From Aplectana chamaeleonis (lineage: Eukaryota; Nematoda; Chromadorea; Rhabditida; Cosmocercidae): a stretch of 64,000 bases of DNA. The stretch's first letter is position 1; every line of letters starts with the position of its first letter. This document shows positions 52,513-64,000 of the stretch, piece after piece. A model generated the notes under the pieces. The model had not been told where the DNA came from. It saw nothing but the letters and a program-made list of their open reading frames with translations, and searched no databases. Both the position numbers and the translations under genes were made by a program. The stretch is taken from the NCBI GenBank assembly GCA_029168955.1, contig JAPDOI010000445.1:186001-250000 (forward strand), in the 5' to 3' direction.

Positions 52513-52698
52513 AACTAAACGTACTTCTTGTCATAATTATATGTAGGTCCATCTAGTAGAGACAGCTTATAAAAAATTAGTTGCTTAGACCTGAATGAAA
52601 ACTTCCTGAGAATACATAGGTCGAAAACCGAGAAGTTGTCAGAATGTGAAAGATGTTGTTTAGAATTCTGTGGAATGGAGTGATGGTTTGCGATTCTG

Positions 52699-52831
52699 AC
52701 AAAGTTTCCCAGAGTTTTGGAAGGGTTTGCTGTGATTGCAACAGAGTGGAACAGCTGCCAGCCATTTGTGGAGAATTTAGGAAGACTTTTCAATGAAATG
52801 AAAATACGAGGAAGTGTTGCGCGTGACCGAG
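52699..52831 (+). pseudogene. Argonaute-like MID fragment
   Basis: Frame reads WFAILTKFPRVLEGFAVIAT then EWNSCQPFVENLGRLFNEMK and IRGSVARDR up to a GTAATT donor. The pattern (W/F)AVI...(P)FVxxLxxxxxxMxI is that of the start of an Argonaute MID domain and lies in the right order after the PAZ-like fragment. A TGA immediately precedes it in frame and no PIWI catalytic exon was found, so a decayed copy is more likely than an active gene. Confidence 0.35.
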
Positions 52832-53249
52832 GTAATTGTGAACTCATGTCAAATTGGCTTCGAGCTTTAACGCGTTGCATGCTAAGAGCTTGCTTCACGG
52901 GCCTATTTCGACTCTCTGGGGCCTTTCGACATGAAGAAATTATTGTGAGAAGGAAGGATACAAGAAACAAGAATTTCAAAGAGGCCCGTAGGTGTTCGGC
53001 TATTGCTCGCCGCTACAGCTCAATATTCAGTTTGCATGTATACTGCCCTTATAGGAACGGAATTTCGCTTCGATACTGCGGACAACCCCTGTTTCAGCAG
53101 AATACACCATGATAATAGTGCTGGGGCAGAGGTTATTCGTGCCGGAACCACGTGGTCCCAACACGATTGCCATTGTGTTGCGTGCTGCAACAGCGGCTCT
53201 CTGCTACTGCAGGCCGGAATTCCGATAAGACAGTACCCTTTATTTCAAA

Positions 53250-54251
53250 ATTTCTTTTAAAGCCAAGTTATCATGTTCGAATTTGAATAGGACCCTGTTC
53301 TAGCTCCCTGGCCGGTAGTGAGCTCTCTAGCTCAATTTCAGTTGTTCCGACAACATCGTGAACTGCGAAACGTGCCGCGCAGCGGCTCTCTCTTCAATTG
53401 AGACAGACTGTATTTACATGCGAAACCATAACTCGGTTAAAGTACCTGAATGGTGTTTCCAAGGTTCTGCACGGCGAAAGTTGCCTCAGATAGCCTACGA
53501 TCGTTATACAACGCCCAATATCGTATTGAGTATGGACCCCTATACCGTGACTATCACAATTTGTGGCTCGAAGCGGTGTTCTTATGAGCTTAGAGTCCAC
53601 AGTGCTAGAGTTGTCTGCTGCTATGGGTCAATGTGCGAGGTGTCAATGTCTCAATATGCGAGGTGAAGATTTCCTCCAAACCCGTAGCTTCAGAAATGAG
53701 CGTTTTCTTGATCTTCTTTTTCGGCATTTTATATTTTCTTCTTTCTTTAATATCGATTATAGAAAAAAGTCTTGTTTTCAAAAAAAGCCACTTTTGATAT
53801 TTATAATTCTATGTAGAACGATCTGCTCGAGCCATTTAATTTTTTAGTTGGGCGTTAAATCACTCGACCTCGTATCATTCTTTCTTTTCCCAGTGCGCCA
53901 CTTTTACCGCGAAGCCATTTCAAGGCTTCCTAATGGATTTGCAAGAAACATGGTTGAAGGGTGGAAAAATTGATTATTGTCTCATTGGCACCGCGTCAGC
54001 CAGGAGCATGTGCACATAGAGTTCGCGCAATAATTTTAGTCTGATGAATGATGAATGGGGCTGCGTCGGTAGGTCACCCCGCGCGAATCTAAACCCCATT
54101 CTCCACTGAGACCGCCAACCCCGCACGGCCAGCCGCCTGGTCCACGAGTCGGACTAAACCGAAAACGGAGACCATACGTGTAGCACTCCACTCGTGCCAA
54201 CGGCTGCGGAGAAGGCCACAAAAGAAAATAAGATATCTTATCAAATTATTG
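53250..54251. other. Stretch without recognised genes
   Basis: Short open frames only; no splice-bounded coding segment seen. Confidence 0.35.
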
Positions 54252-54640
54252 TTAAAGGCACAGTAGACCCTCAGACATTAGCTTTGTGATTTTTATTTGA
54301 TTGTGTAGCAGACTCCCCTTGAACAACACGTGCCAAGTACAAGATCTCAATTCCTCCAAATAAGCGAGATATAAGCGACCACCACAGGCCCGACCCCTAA
54401 CCAGATTTTCGAACTCGATATCGGCTCGATGGATGGATGAATTCCAACAAGTCGTCTTTCTCCAGTCCACTGTCAGACTGACTCCCTATCCTGACTCGCT
54501 CTCCCTCAACGGTCGCGAATGAAGAGAAATACAGGCCCGAGACAACTCGTCCACCACTTTTCTACCCTCGAAATATAGGCAGCTTCAAGGAGCTATAACT
54601 CACTTCATAAAAGGTCTTGGGGGGATACGCTATCACACCG
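54252..54640. mobile_element. Truncated TTAA element, family B, copy 4
   Basis: TTAA-AGGCACAGTAGACCCTCAG at the left, then the family blocks CAAGTACAAGATCTCAATTC and ACAACTCGTCCACCA; no right end found. Confidence 0.55.
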
Positions 54641-55144
54641 CGCTATCATAATGGGACACGCTATCACACCGCGTTTATCAGAGGGAACGTGTTAGCCACG
54701 ATAGGTTACGAGGTTTGCCCTCTTATACTGCTAAACCGGACAACTCGGACAAGTCTTAGTGGAGAGAGAGTTGCCATTTTTTCAAGTACTTATCAGTCCC
54801 GAGTGATTTCTTTTCCTGCCTAGACGACTCTCTGAAAATATGGGTTAGACAGTCATAAGTTTGCAAGATATTCACGGCCTTGAACCGGTAAGTTGACAGT
54901 CAAATATAAAGATTGTAACCTTTAATAGACTTCGCAACGTTCACAATGTAATGTAAATATGACCGGTGTGAGATATCAGTAGGGTAACCCTTTCTACAAT
55001 ACTGTGCAGTGAGACGACGGACCGCTTGGCTAACGGGGTGAGTAGAGTCTGGCTGATTCCAACTACTCCGGTAAACCAGACTTAAGCGGGCACTTTAGCA
55101 CACTTGACTGGTTGCTGGACAAGGATAACCCCTCGCTAGGACAT

Positions 55145-55357
55145 TATAGAGCTACGCAGGCCGTAGGAAACTGAGCGTCGCCGCTAGGTGGGGGCCTCAA
55201 AGCGTTAGTGGCACTGATAGAACTACGCAGGCCGTAGAGAGCTGAGCGTCACCGCTAGATGGGGAGCTCAAAGCTTTAATAGCACTCATGGAACTACGCA
55301 GGCCGTAGGGAACTGAGCGTCGCCGCTAGAAGGGAGCTCGAAGCTTCAATAGCTTTG
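55145..55357. repeat. Tandem repeat, three units of 71 bp
   Basis: CTACGCAGGCCGTAG recurs at 55152, 55223 and 55294 (period 71), each followed by GAGCGTCxCCGCTAG and a GGGGxCTCAAAGC block. No open frame runs through. Confidence 0.85.
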
Positions 55358-55761
55358 CTGCCGGGATCAGGGTGAGGCGGGAACCGCTTTTCTACTCGTA
55401 GCCGAGAGTTCCATAGAGCTCGTTAGCCGAGCACGTGTCCATCTGGCGCTTGCCGCCCGAATCGCCTGGTTTAATTGAGTGGCTGCGCTTATATATGGTG
55501 AGGTCGGTCGCGTGCGGACGCAGCGCGACGAGGAAATCGCCACACCACTCCTCACGTGGTGTCGGCCAACCCGCCGTGTTTACATAGAGAATCGATACGT
55601 GCCAGGCGCTCAACGGACTATTGATTGCACCGACACCACTAATACAATGGGCAACGGAAGAGATCAATCAACCAAATACAAAATAAGGCGAGATCACCGT
55701 TAAACCCAAAAACTAAGCAGAGATAGAGGTAAGTGGGGATAATACTGAGAAAATAAAACAG

Positions 55762-56026
55762 GACATACAGTTCAACTCCGCATTGCCGTTCAGTCCGCAA
55801 AGTGCACGTTGATTGCTAAAGAGAGCTGCGGAGCGGTTGCGAGGATTCTCAGACAGGGATGTGGGATCACCCCGGGTGGTTTTGCCTTTGGTGCCCGGGT
55901 GATCCCTCCGCCCGGGTGATCCCACATCCCTGTCTGAGGATACTCGCAACCGCGCCGCAGCACGCTTTCGCAATAAGCGTGCACTTTGCGGACTGAACGG
56001 CAATGCGGAGTTGAACTGTATGCATG
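55762..56026. mobile_element. Palindromic foldback element, about 265 bp
   Basis: CAGTTCAACTCCGCATTGCC, GTTCAGTCCGCAAAGTGCAC and GACAGGGATGTGGGATCACC at the left are inverted at the right; the centre is GGTGCCCGGGTGATCC. Confidence 0.85.
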
Positions 56027-56559
56027 AAAAGGAAACAATAGAAATGTAAAAGTAGGAATATCTACAAGAAACAAAACAAATATATGCGAAAATGTGGGCT
56101 AGGATATCATGACAAATATTATCATTTGCCCTGAATGCAGATTAGTTTCCATTAACAACATCAAACAAGGTAATAAAGAGTAAAGCAAATTGTGACAGTC
56201 TAACTATTTATCTTCCCAAACATCAGGCAATTATAAAATGTTTTCAAACGAAAATTCCAAGAGAAGAACACTCAAACCGTAAATTTATTGCGGAACTCGA
56301 AGAAAGAGCGTCACCAAGCCGAGTTTGGGGAAAGCGGTCAAGGGGTCAAGGTGACTCAATCAAATCGATTTGATCTACAACCACAGTTCCGAGAGCGCAG
56401 CCCAGGGCCGGATGAATCAATGCGCCGGGTTGAGACAGGGCAGGACACTCGGCGTCTTAGAAGATTTTCATAAATCGCAAAATCAGTATTGCCCCTCAGT
56501 GTCTTTCGCTCCCCCACCCTTCCCAACATCATAGCGGGGGCGGGGGCGGGAGCGAAAGC

Positions 56560-59500
56560 ATCTCAGGTACTCGCGGCTTAGTAAGGTAGCACGAGGGGAT
56601 TACTAGCGCATTTACTCGTCGAGGTGTAAGCCCCTTTCGTTCCCCCAACTGCTGCCCAGGGCAGCGCGTTGTGTCCTGTTGCTCCGCTCACTGTCCCAAC
56701 TGCTGCTCCTCGTTGTGGCCCCAACTGCCGCTGTTCTTTCCCCAATCGCTGCTCTTCGTTTATGATCCATCATTCATTTAGCATAACCCTTCTCCTGCAG
56801 GGGATATGTCGAGCTCAGCAGCAGCGCTGGGTCGACCTATCAAAAATTGAGACCTCATTGAGGCTCATCCATATCTACAACGATTGATTCATCCTTGATT
56901 ATATCCACTGATCTTCGCCACAGTTGAAGGAAATGATGCTGGCACTACGGGCTGTCTCATGCCCACCCTAGGCGGCCTCGTATCTGGCACGAGTTTGCAA
57001 GAGCCGTTCAACACAGGCCTCGGTCAGTAGTGCATGTGAGTCTCCAAAAACATTTCTTGACACCGAATTTCCCTATACCTTGATCAAGAATTGATTTTCA
57101 CTCGGTTTTGTGACTGTAGAGCTGTGAATTAGGCGTGACAATCTGTTTGTCTCGTTTCGAAAGACAAATTATGACTTTCTTTGTACAAAAAGTTCAATCC
57201 ATATATTCCAAGAATGAAGTTCTGCTCAAAATATTCTTAAGTCGCTGAAATTCAAACTGTTTAGAGAAATGTCCAGGGTCAAACGGAATCCAAATATCGA
57301 AGTATTCATCACTTATTGATCTCCCTGTAAATGGTGATTTCTTTTCTTCCAAGAAACAACCATTTTAAAATTTCTTTAATTTTTTTTCTTCTTTTCAAAT
57401 TATTGACGTGAACATTTTTCGAAAAGGTTCAAAATATTAACTTCACTGAAAAGTTGTTTTTGAGAACTGTCGGCTTTAAAATCTGTGAGCATTGTGCTTT
57501 TCGTGAAGAAAAGGTACATATTCCCCATATCGCTTAATTTTTGGCAAACCATCGCCGCTCAGCATTAGAAAAAAACAAGTCTTCGTCCAAAACCAAAACA
57601 ATTGGTTTTTCTATGGAAAATGCGAGTAAAGTTTGAGTTCATGGAAACGCATTTCAGAGTGGAGGTGATTTTTTTTAAATTTTCGACTTCCAGATTTAAA
57701 AAAAAATGTTGCAAATCTGGAAGAACTAGCTAAATAACTCATTTTAGGAGATTCGAACACCTCTCGAATTATTTTCCGGTTCCACACAACCACCACCCGA
57801 TGAGAATGACGATTTATCCCTTTTTCCAGAATAATTCACCAGTTTTTAGCCGAGCTGAACCGTTCAAATTGCTCGTAAAGAACTACTTTTCTCGAGGGTG
57901 CCATTTTAAATTAACATTTTCTCCAGAGTGAAGTTGCGTTTGATTTATTATCAGTAAACTACCAGAATTTTCTTTTGAAGACTCAATGCAATGAGTTGCA
58001 TAAAAGTACCACGTTCGAAGAGATCGCGCGCTGACAAAAGTGAGTTCTCCGCTCAATGGGTTGGCCTCCACCGCACGTTTCTCCAGCGATAGAGTCATAG
58101 AAGGGCGACCAGCTGGAGATGAACTGGATGTGTTGAAAAATAGCTTCGAACAGTTGGCAGTTACTAGCGTCAGGTCGCGGCGATTTCGCGATTGGATGGC
58201 AACGTGTCTTTGTAGACGGAGAGCGGGCGGCGCCTGGTCTTTGACTCGAAGACAAACTGAAGACCAACTGGCATTAAATTGACAAACTTTTGCTTCAGAA
58301 TCATGAGTAGGGATCGTTTGACTTCAACTCCCTCTATTGTTTTTTTGCGAGCAACACATATTGGTGCAGTCGACCTGATAACAACACTGTCGAAAAAGTG
58401 TACAGCGGGGAAGGTGTGGAGGAACCATTCAGATGAACTCACCGATTCGGAAATTCAAAAACACGCAATGTCGAAAAAAAAACGGCCATGAACGATCACA
58501 AAAAGACCTGTGCGGCTCTAAACCTAAGTATTCCTGTCACACGACGCTCACTCCTTTCAACCGGTACCTATCCGTAAATTACTGAAAACCCGGCCTTAAG
58601 GGTAAAAACATACATCCAGGAGGCCACAATCCACTCCGCTCAACAAAACTTACCCCATTTGACAATCGGTTGCCATCTTACGGCCGGTTTCTCAGACACT
58701 TTTATCGGTAGCTGCTTAGAAAGTGGGCGTGGTGTGAGCGGATATTAAAGTTTAGGGCCGTACAGGGCTATTTTGTGCTCGTTCTTACCCGTTTTTCAGC
58801 ATTATTGATGCAGTGAGCCCCGGGTCTTTCGATTTACGTTGATAATCCGAACTGTTTTGATCGCGGACACTGCCTTCAAGGTATTCCGTGTGATATGGCT
58901 GACGATCGATTGGTTGTGTTAACTCTAAACAACTTTTCAGGGAGTGGGCATGTTCACGTTCTTAAAAGGAAAGAACTCTCCATGTTGATTATGAGTATGG
59001 TCGTAGTTACCTAAGGGACCACTTTGAGCAGTGTTACCACACTGTGCTGGCCACAACACAGAGCAGCAGCTGAGGCGACGAATGGAGGACGAGGGCAGCA
59101 CGTGCTCCTCGATCAGCAGCTCGTCCCCTTGTGCTGCTCTCGCTGTTTTAGTAGAAGTGAGAGTTAGTTGTGCTCCATGACAGCCCACGATCGTCTGAGA
59201 TGAAGACCGTTTGATTGCTTCAATTATATACACCTTGTTTGGGGAAAAAAGAGAAAAGGTGAATTGACATATAGCACACATTGATCCAGATGCTTGTATG
59301 TGCAAGTTTGTAGCAAAGAGGTTTCCATGCTGATTGTAAATATGTTCGTAGCTGTCCAAATGTACCACTTCGAGCAATGTTACCACACTACGATTGCCAC
59401 AAAAAAGAGCAGCAGCTGAGGCGACAAATGGAGGACGAGGGCAGCACGTGCTGCTGAGAGCGGCACAGAGGCAGCACGTGCTGCTCGAGCAGCAGCTCCT

Positions 59501-59585
59501 CCTCTCGTGCTGCCCTCGCTACCCTCGTCGAGGTGAAAGTCTATTGTGCTCCATTACGACCCGCGATTCTCTGAGAGGAAGCGGC
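56560..59585. mobile_element. Large GCAGCA-rich element, right-hand inverted copy with an extra insert
   Basis: Reverse-complement counterpart of 41463-43930: 56560-57060 pairs with 43310-43930, 57110-57895 with 41940-42700, and 58937-59215 and 59340-59585 with 41463-41945. About 1 kb (57.90-58.88 kb) has no partner and ends in GATCGCGGACACTGCCTTCA, a family D-like end, so it looks like a later insertion. Confidence 0.6.
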
Positions 59586-59825
59586 TCTAACAAGGCCTCA
59601 CGCAAAAAGCAAATTCGATACGCCCCTTGGATGACCTCTCGAGCTAAGCAGTGGCCAGATGCGCAGGCTCATAACTGCATTCTTAGGGAATTTCAAATAA
59701 ATCCCACAAGTTTCACTGTGATCACTGCTGGACGCTGTTAACGGTAGAAAAAGAACCACAAAAAGTGGTTGGTGGGTACAGTGCCTTCGAAACATCGCGC
59801 CACTGAATCTTTGGCACAGTGCTGT

Positions 59826-60000
59826 GTGGCCAACGTTACGTGTCCCTAGAGATGTTGAATCGGGTAGCAAACACCTCGCAGCGCCCGATATTGTCCATCT
59901 TATTGTCGGACAAACGTATTCCAGACCTTTATTGGAACTGCGTGCCACTCTTATGTGTCATGTATGTAAGAGCGCCAGGCTCATACTCGGAAAACCTTCA
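59826..60000 (+). CDS. Unassigned coding-like segment
   Basis: The frame LRVPRDVESGSKHLAAPDIV, HLIVGQTYSRPLLELRATLM, CHVCKSA is longer and more protein-like than its surroundings and stays open to 60081. I do not recognise a family. An overlapping minus-strand frame at 59598-59948 is also open, so chance cannot be excluded. Confidence 0.25.
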
Positions 60001-60544
60001 CAGCTTTTGAGTGGCGCGATTTCGTTGCTCTTCACTATAATTTACAGCCAGGTTGCCACTGTACCGGATTTTTTTCTAATTTGAGTAAGATGTGATAGCA
60101 AGCTGTCATGTGTCATGTGAGGTTGGCTTTCATAAGAATTCATATCTGTATCTTTCCAGAATTACATTTTTTCCGAACGATTGTGCATCACTTGTGGCGT
60201 CGATGGGCTATCGCTGATAACAACAGTGGGTATCACCGCCACAGCTTTATCGTTAGCTTGGCATTTCGCACTTGTTTGAGTACTAAAAACTTTGTTCTTC
60301 CAGGACTTATAGTAAGCTCTCCCCTTACATGGTGTTCCAAAACCAAAGACAGCTCGAACCATCACGACAATGAGCTAAAAAATTGATTGATCGGATTGTT
60401 CTATCTCATTCGGACCTACTAATATTATTCTCTATTCTTTGAACGCATGCTCGGTAATTGCAAGTGTGATTAAAATTAGAGTCATACGAAATTAGGCGAG
60501 TCGAATTGGTTGCCAGCCGCGAGGGCGCCGGATCGGGCGCGTAT

Positions 60545-60822
60545 TGGGGTCTGCAGAGTTGAAGTCGCGGCGTTTACTCGCAGCGACGAACAGCGCTAGG
60601 TGATGCAATATCGGTCACATTCGGCGACGAGGGCGACCGATGCAGTGTGAAGGGTGACGGGGGGGGGGGCTGCGCAGTGTTTTGAGGCTGCGAAGACCTT
60701 GCGTCACTGCCAGCTAGCGGCAATCGACGCGGCGACGGTAATGTTCGGAAACATTTTTGTCGCCGCTACAAGGCTGACGCTCGGAGACCAGTCGCAGGTC
60801 TGTGCAACTCTGCAGACCCCTT
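60545..60822. mobile_element. Foldback element (GGGGTCTGCAGAGTTG arms)
   Basis: GGGGTCTGCAGAGTTGAAGT at the left and CAACTCTGCAGACCCC at the right, with GCGGCGTTTACTCGC and CATTTTTGTCGCCGC-type imperfect pairs; GC-rich with a G run at 60658-60669. Confidence 0.6.
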
Positions 60823-60859
60823 ATGACCCTATAAGTATCAATAGCAGCAAAGCAATGGA

Positions 60860-62405
60860 TTAGCGAACAGCAGGGAAAATTCAAAAAGAAAATGTGCTCA
60901 TTAGTTAGTATTTTCAACTATTATAAAGCCAAAAATAATACTAATAGGAAATTTGACCTTAATTATGGCCACCAAGCACCAACTGCGAGGTTATTTAGAG
61001 TAAATGAAATGCTGTCACTTTATATATAGTTTGGTATATACAAAAATTGTTGAATGAACACCTAAATAATTGAGTAATTTCTTACAGGCATATATTGAAA
61101 AATGTCTGAATGAAAAAAATCAAAATTTATTAATGTAGTTTGTACATTAAGTACATTTCATGTTCATTAAGTACATTTTACTTTTCTTTTTCTACTTTTC
61201 TTTACTTTTTATTTTTTATTTTTCTTTTTTTTTATTAAGTACATTTTGGATGTTCATTAAGCACATTTTGGAATTAACAAAGCAAAAAAGATGGATAGAG
61301 ATTACTTATTTATTTATTTTTACGTAGATAAAAACTTCGAAGTGATCGAAAATAGGAAAACTTACTCATACTCTGAATAGATGTAAAAAGTAGCAGCATA
61401 GAATACAAGAATCCAGATTTGAATAGTGATAGGCGAGCAGTAGCAGTGCAGAAATAAATATGCCGCGAACAATTCAGGTGATAGTGGAGGTACCCCACCA
61501 CCGCATTGATTACCTGCATGTCCGGGCTCGGGGCTGGAATACCACTCGAACACCCGTTCGCCCCTTTTCAAACGCGCCGTAACGCAGCCCAAGCTTCTCC
61601 CTGCGAGTTGCTCGGGCATCTAGGGTACATATGACTACATGCACACGTAATGGAGGATTACTGAAGTACCCCTGGAAAGCTCACAAATGGTATTTTCCCC
61701 TCTTTATATGTCTTCGATATCATTGACGTTTTCTTAATTTTGCTCAGAAACGAAAACACAGTGCTAAATCACAACATTGGTCTGCTTTTTGGAGGTACAC
61801 CTGCGTTCTCCCATGAAAGGTGCATGTTCGCTGCAGCAAAGAGCAGCCTAGATGATTTCTGTCCATCGGTCAGACGTGGGGTAGGCTCAACTGCTTTGCG
61901 CATAGATAAGGTGCAGAGAATGTAATCGCAACCACCATCCTTACCGACACAGAAAAGTTTAGACTACGCCGAACAATGTTGCAACACACCATGCCTTTAG
62001 AGGCAGCTTGCAAAATTCGGCTTTCATCACGGCCAAAGGACTTCCGGAGATCCTGCTCTGGTTGCAGTTCTATCAAGCAGATACCGACATATAGACAGAC
62101 TCGTCCCAGTTGCATCGCATCCTTACTGTTTGGATAACCATTAGCACCGATAGCATGTACTTGACTGTGGTCGGTGATGAAGAGTCAGACTAGCTTGGGA
62201 AAACTCTCGAACATTATCGGAAAGACATCTTCTATCATTTTTGAAGCATCTGAATCCGCTAAGAGGCATGAAAATTTTTGTTAACAAAAAACTGGGGTAC
62301 TCTTTACCACTCAAAAATTCTTGAATTTCGTTCAAAAGTGGTTTTGGACTTTTCATTCTTGGAGTAGATTTTCAGCTGATATTGATTAAGGAAGCTTTCG
62401 GTGGC
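60860..62405. other. AT-rich stretch, no supported gene
   Basis: 61135-61275 is a low-complexity zone with four ATTAAGTACATTT-like units and T-rich runs. A possible small exon at 61754-61802 (NENTVLNHNIGLLFG after TTGCTCAG, before GTACAC) stands alone. Confidence 0.35.
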
Positions 62406-62700
62406 CTTAAAGGCAGTGTTCACGATATATCTCGTTCTCGAGGTTTCAGTGTGTGACACTAAGCTGGCAGATGCTGGAGGGGATATAGTCGCAGAAGGCA
62501 GCAAAAACGGGCCAGCAATCGATAAAAACGGTTTTGAAACTTATCACAGTATCCCGCTCCGCCCTTTTCCATTCACACGAGCTTGTGGCGGCGCAGACGA
62601 CTTTGATGGCTATTCGCCAACCTGCCCCGCAACACCCATTTCGATCGATGCTAGGTCCGTTTATGCCACTCGCGTGTAGAGCAAACATCCGAATGGTTGA
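62406..62700. mobile_element. Truncated TTAA element, family C relative
   Basis: TTAA-AGGCAGTGTTCACGATATA, then GCTGGCAGATGCTGGAGGGG and ACGAGCTTGTGGCGGCGCAG, matching 24066-24260. No right end. Confidence 0.6.
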
Positions 62701-63224
62701 TTTCACTATATAAAAAATAGTCAGAAAAAGTAAATGAATTGAGACACTGAATAAAGCAAGATTTCAAAAAAAAAGAAAAAAGCAGAGAACAGAAAGAAAA
62801 ATCTAAACAGAAAAATTGCGGGCCTTAGTCCGATTTCCCTGTGCTATTGGTTGCTACGACAACTAGTTTAAAATCCATCTCCATCGGGCATCTCATCCAT
62901 GCCAAAACTTCCTAAGGCCAAAAGGGACTACTGTTATAGTGAATTCTTCAGGTTTTGTATATATTACAAATATTTATTACGTGAAGGGGTAATGTCAGCA
63001 TTAGAAAAAATAACGAGAAAAAAAATTGTAATACACTCAGCTCTCATCGGATTCAGGTAATAGTCAGTAATGTTTTTGAATACCCGTGAAGTGAAAGAAA
63101 CAGGTAATCTTCTGTCTGATTTTAAAAAATGTGAACCAGCTCTCACAGATAAACGTGTTATCGACACCTTATTCTCGCTCTTGGAATTACGAGTTTTTGG
63201 AAAATTCCTCTGATCTCAGAAAAT
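62701..63224. other. AT-rich stretch, nothing recognised
   Basis: No coding segment or repeat end seen. Confidence 0.3.
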
Positions 63225-63428
63225 TGGAGCTCGCCACCCGTTAACCAAAAGTTGGGCGGCGCGCAGCACCTCGCGCGGCACGCGAGCGGAATGGTAGCGG
63301 GTGGCGAGCACTGGCATGCTGGCGCTCGCTACCCGCTCAAAACATTACGGCGGCGCGCTCGCAACACCACGTCGGCGCGCTCGCCTGGCGCTGGTCGTCG
63401 ATGGAAAGATAGCGGGTGGCGAGCTATT
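63225..63428. mobile_element. GC-rich inverted-repeat element (GAGCTCGCCACCCG arms)
   Basis: GGAGCTCGCCACCCGTTA at the left and TAGCGGGTGGCGAGCT at the right, with two further internal copies of the same motif (TAGCGGGTGGCGAGC and GCTCGCTACCCGC) and GGCGGCGCGC blocks. Confidence 0.65.
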
Positions 63429-64000
63429 GAATGTGGCTTCCGCTTCAAATTCATGCCATGCTTGAACTTTCGCTTCGGTTACCCGGTGTTTCCGTCTGCA
63501 GGGGGGGCTATGATTTAGCACTTGGCCACTCCCTCTTTTCCGTGCCGCCGCGCAATTTAAACACGAATCCAGGGTTCGAAATCAGGAGATTCGTTGCGGC
63601 ATGAAAAAATGGGCGTTGCCAAGTGCGACATGATGGAGCCCCCCCCCCTCCTCTGCTGCGATAGCACCGGTTATTCTTTCACAGTAACACTACTTACTTT
63701 TTAAAATCTCCAGGATTGTCAAGAATGATTCATAACAATAAATTTCAAATTATTAAAAAAAATCTTAGAACTTCAGGTGTTTCTTCTGATTAGTTATACT
63801 AAATAGAGCCATAGTTCTAAATAACGAAATCACATTTCTCTAAACCTGAACGGTAACCAGGGTGCCCATGTCGACCAAATATTCAAATTAGCCAGCCAGT
63901 GATGAAACGCTTTTTTTTCTGGAAATATCTTTGCGGCGAGCTGCAGAGGAGGGAAACGGACTGAAAACATCGCCAAGGAGCTTTTTTTCTTATATATGGC
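63429..64000. other. Window end, nothing recognised
   Basis: C- and G-runs near 63500 and 63640, AT-rich after that; no gene or element end I can support. Confidence 0.3.

Noticed and set aside
52515..52979. 154-residue minus-strand open frame
   Set aside because: Overlaps the Argonaute-like plus-strand fragments and shows no recognisable domain.
60108..60386. Possible PIWI-like segment (SLVASMG in one frame)
   Set aside because: Too short, interrupted by stops and frame changes, no catalytic motif.
1..64000. Bacterial operons, CRISPR arrays, prophage or plasmid features
   Set aside because: Gene structure and repeats are those of a eukaryote; no direct-repeat/spacer array or ribosome-binding-site pattern seen.

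Overview
This window looks like nuclear DNA of a parasitic strongylid nematode, most probably a hookworm such as Ancylostoma. It is eukaryotic: genes are split into short exons with GT–AG introns, one intron is only 40 bp, T-rich TTTCAG-type acceptors recur, and most of the DNA is non-coding and full of small inverted-repeat transposons. The recognisable proteins (presenilin, C-x3-C repeat protein, vWA/mucin protein, mariner transposases) fit a nematode. The genus is inference.

Genes, left to right. (1) At 93-675 (+) lies the 3' end of a presenilin gene: hydrophilic loop, GLGD active-site motif and following membrane segment. It has a reading-frame break, a duplicated loop exon and no PALP motif. 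(2) The main gene is a 15-exon minus-strand gene, 23789 down to 3919. It encodes a roughly 930-residue secreted protein made of at least 29 exact C-x3-C-x3-C-x3-C units, like the C_tripleX / ABU-PQN proteins of nematode pharyngeal cuticle. Four units are completed only across splice junctions, which tests the gene model internally. (3) At 45555-51570 (+) is a multi-exon gene for a membrane-anchored or secreted vWA-like domain with a Thr/Ser/Pro-rich mucin-like tail. (4) Short Argonaute-like coding fragments lie at 52423-52512, 52699-52831 and perhaps 15610-15675 (+).

Mobile DNA fills the rest. Two dead mariner elements keep both terminal repeats and TA duplications (17001-18244, 25872-27156). 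RTE-like and CR1-like LINE scraps occur near 47.2 and 16.4 kb. Many non-autonomous elements of several unrelated internal sequences share one terminus, TTAA-AGGCA, flanked by TTAA (1259, 10425, 13805, 14498, 14955, 19455, 19893, 24066, 30988, 36189, 37525, 38590, 42731, 44008 and others). There are also long foldback elements (21127, 23108, 24832, 29110, 30112, 51992, 55762, 60545), a four-copy hairpin element near 145 bp, and a large element present twice in opposite orientation (41.46-43.93 and 56.56-59.59 kb).

Introns of the cysteine-repeat and vWA genes absorb much of this load: the intron 9556-18845 is 9.3 kb of nested elements. The tail from 60.8 to 64 kb shows no gene I can support. 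No tRNA, rRNA, CRISPR or operon-type bacterial feature was seen.
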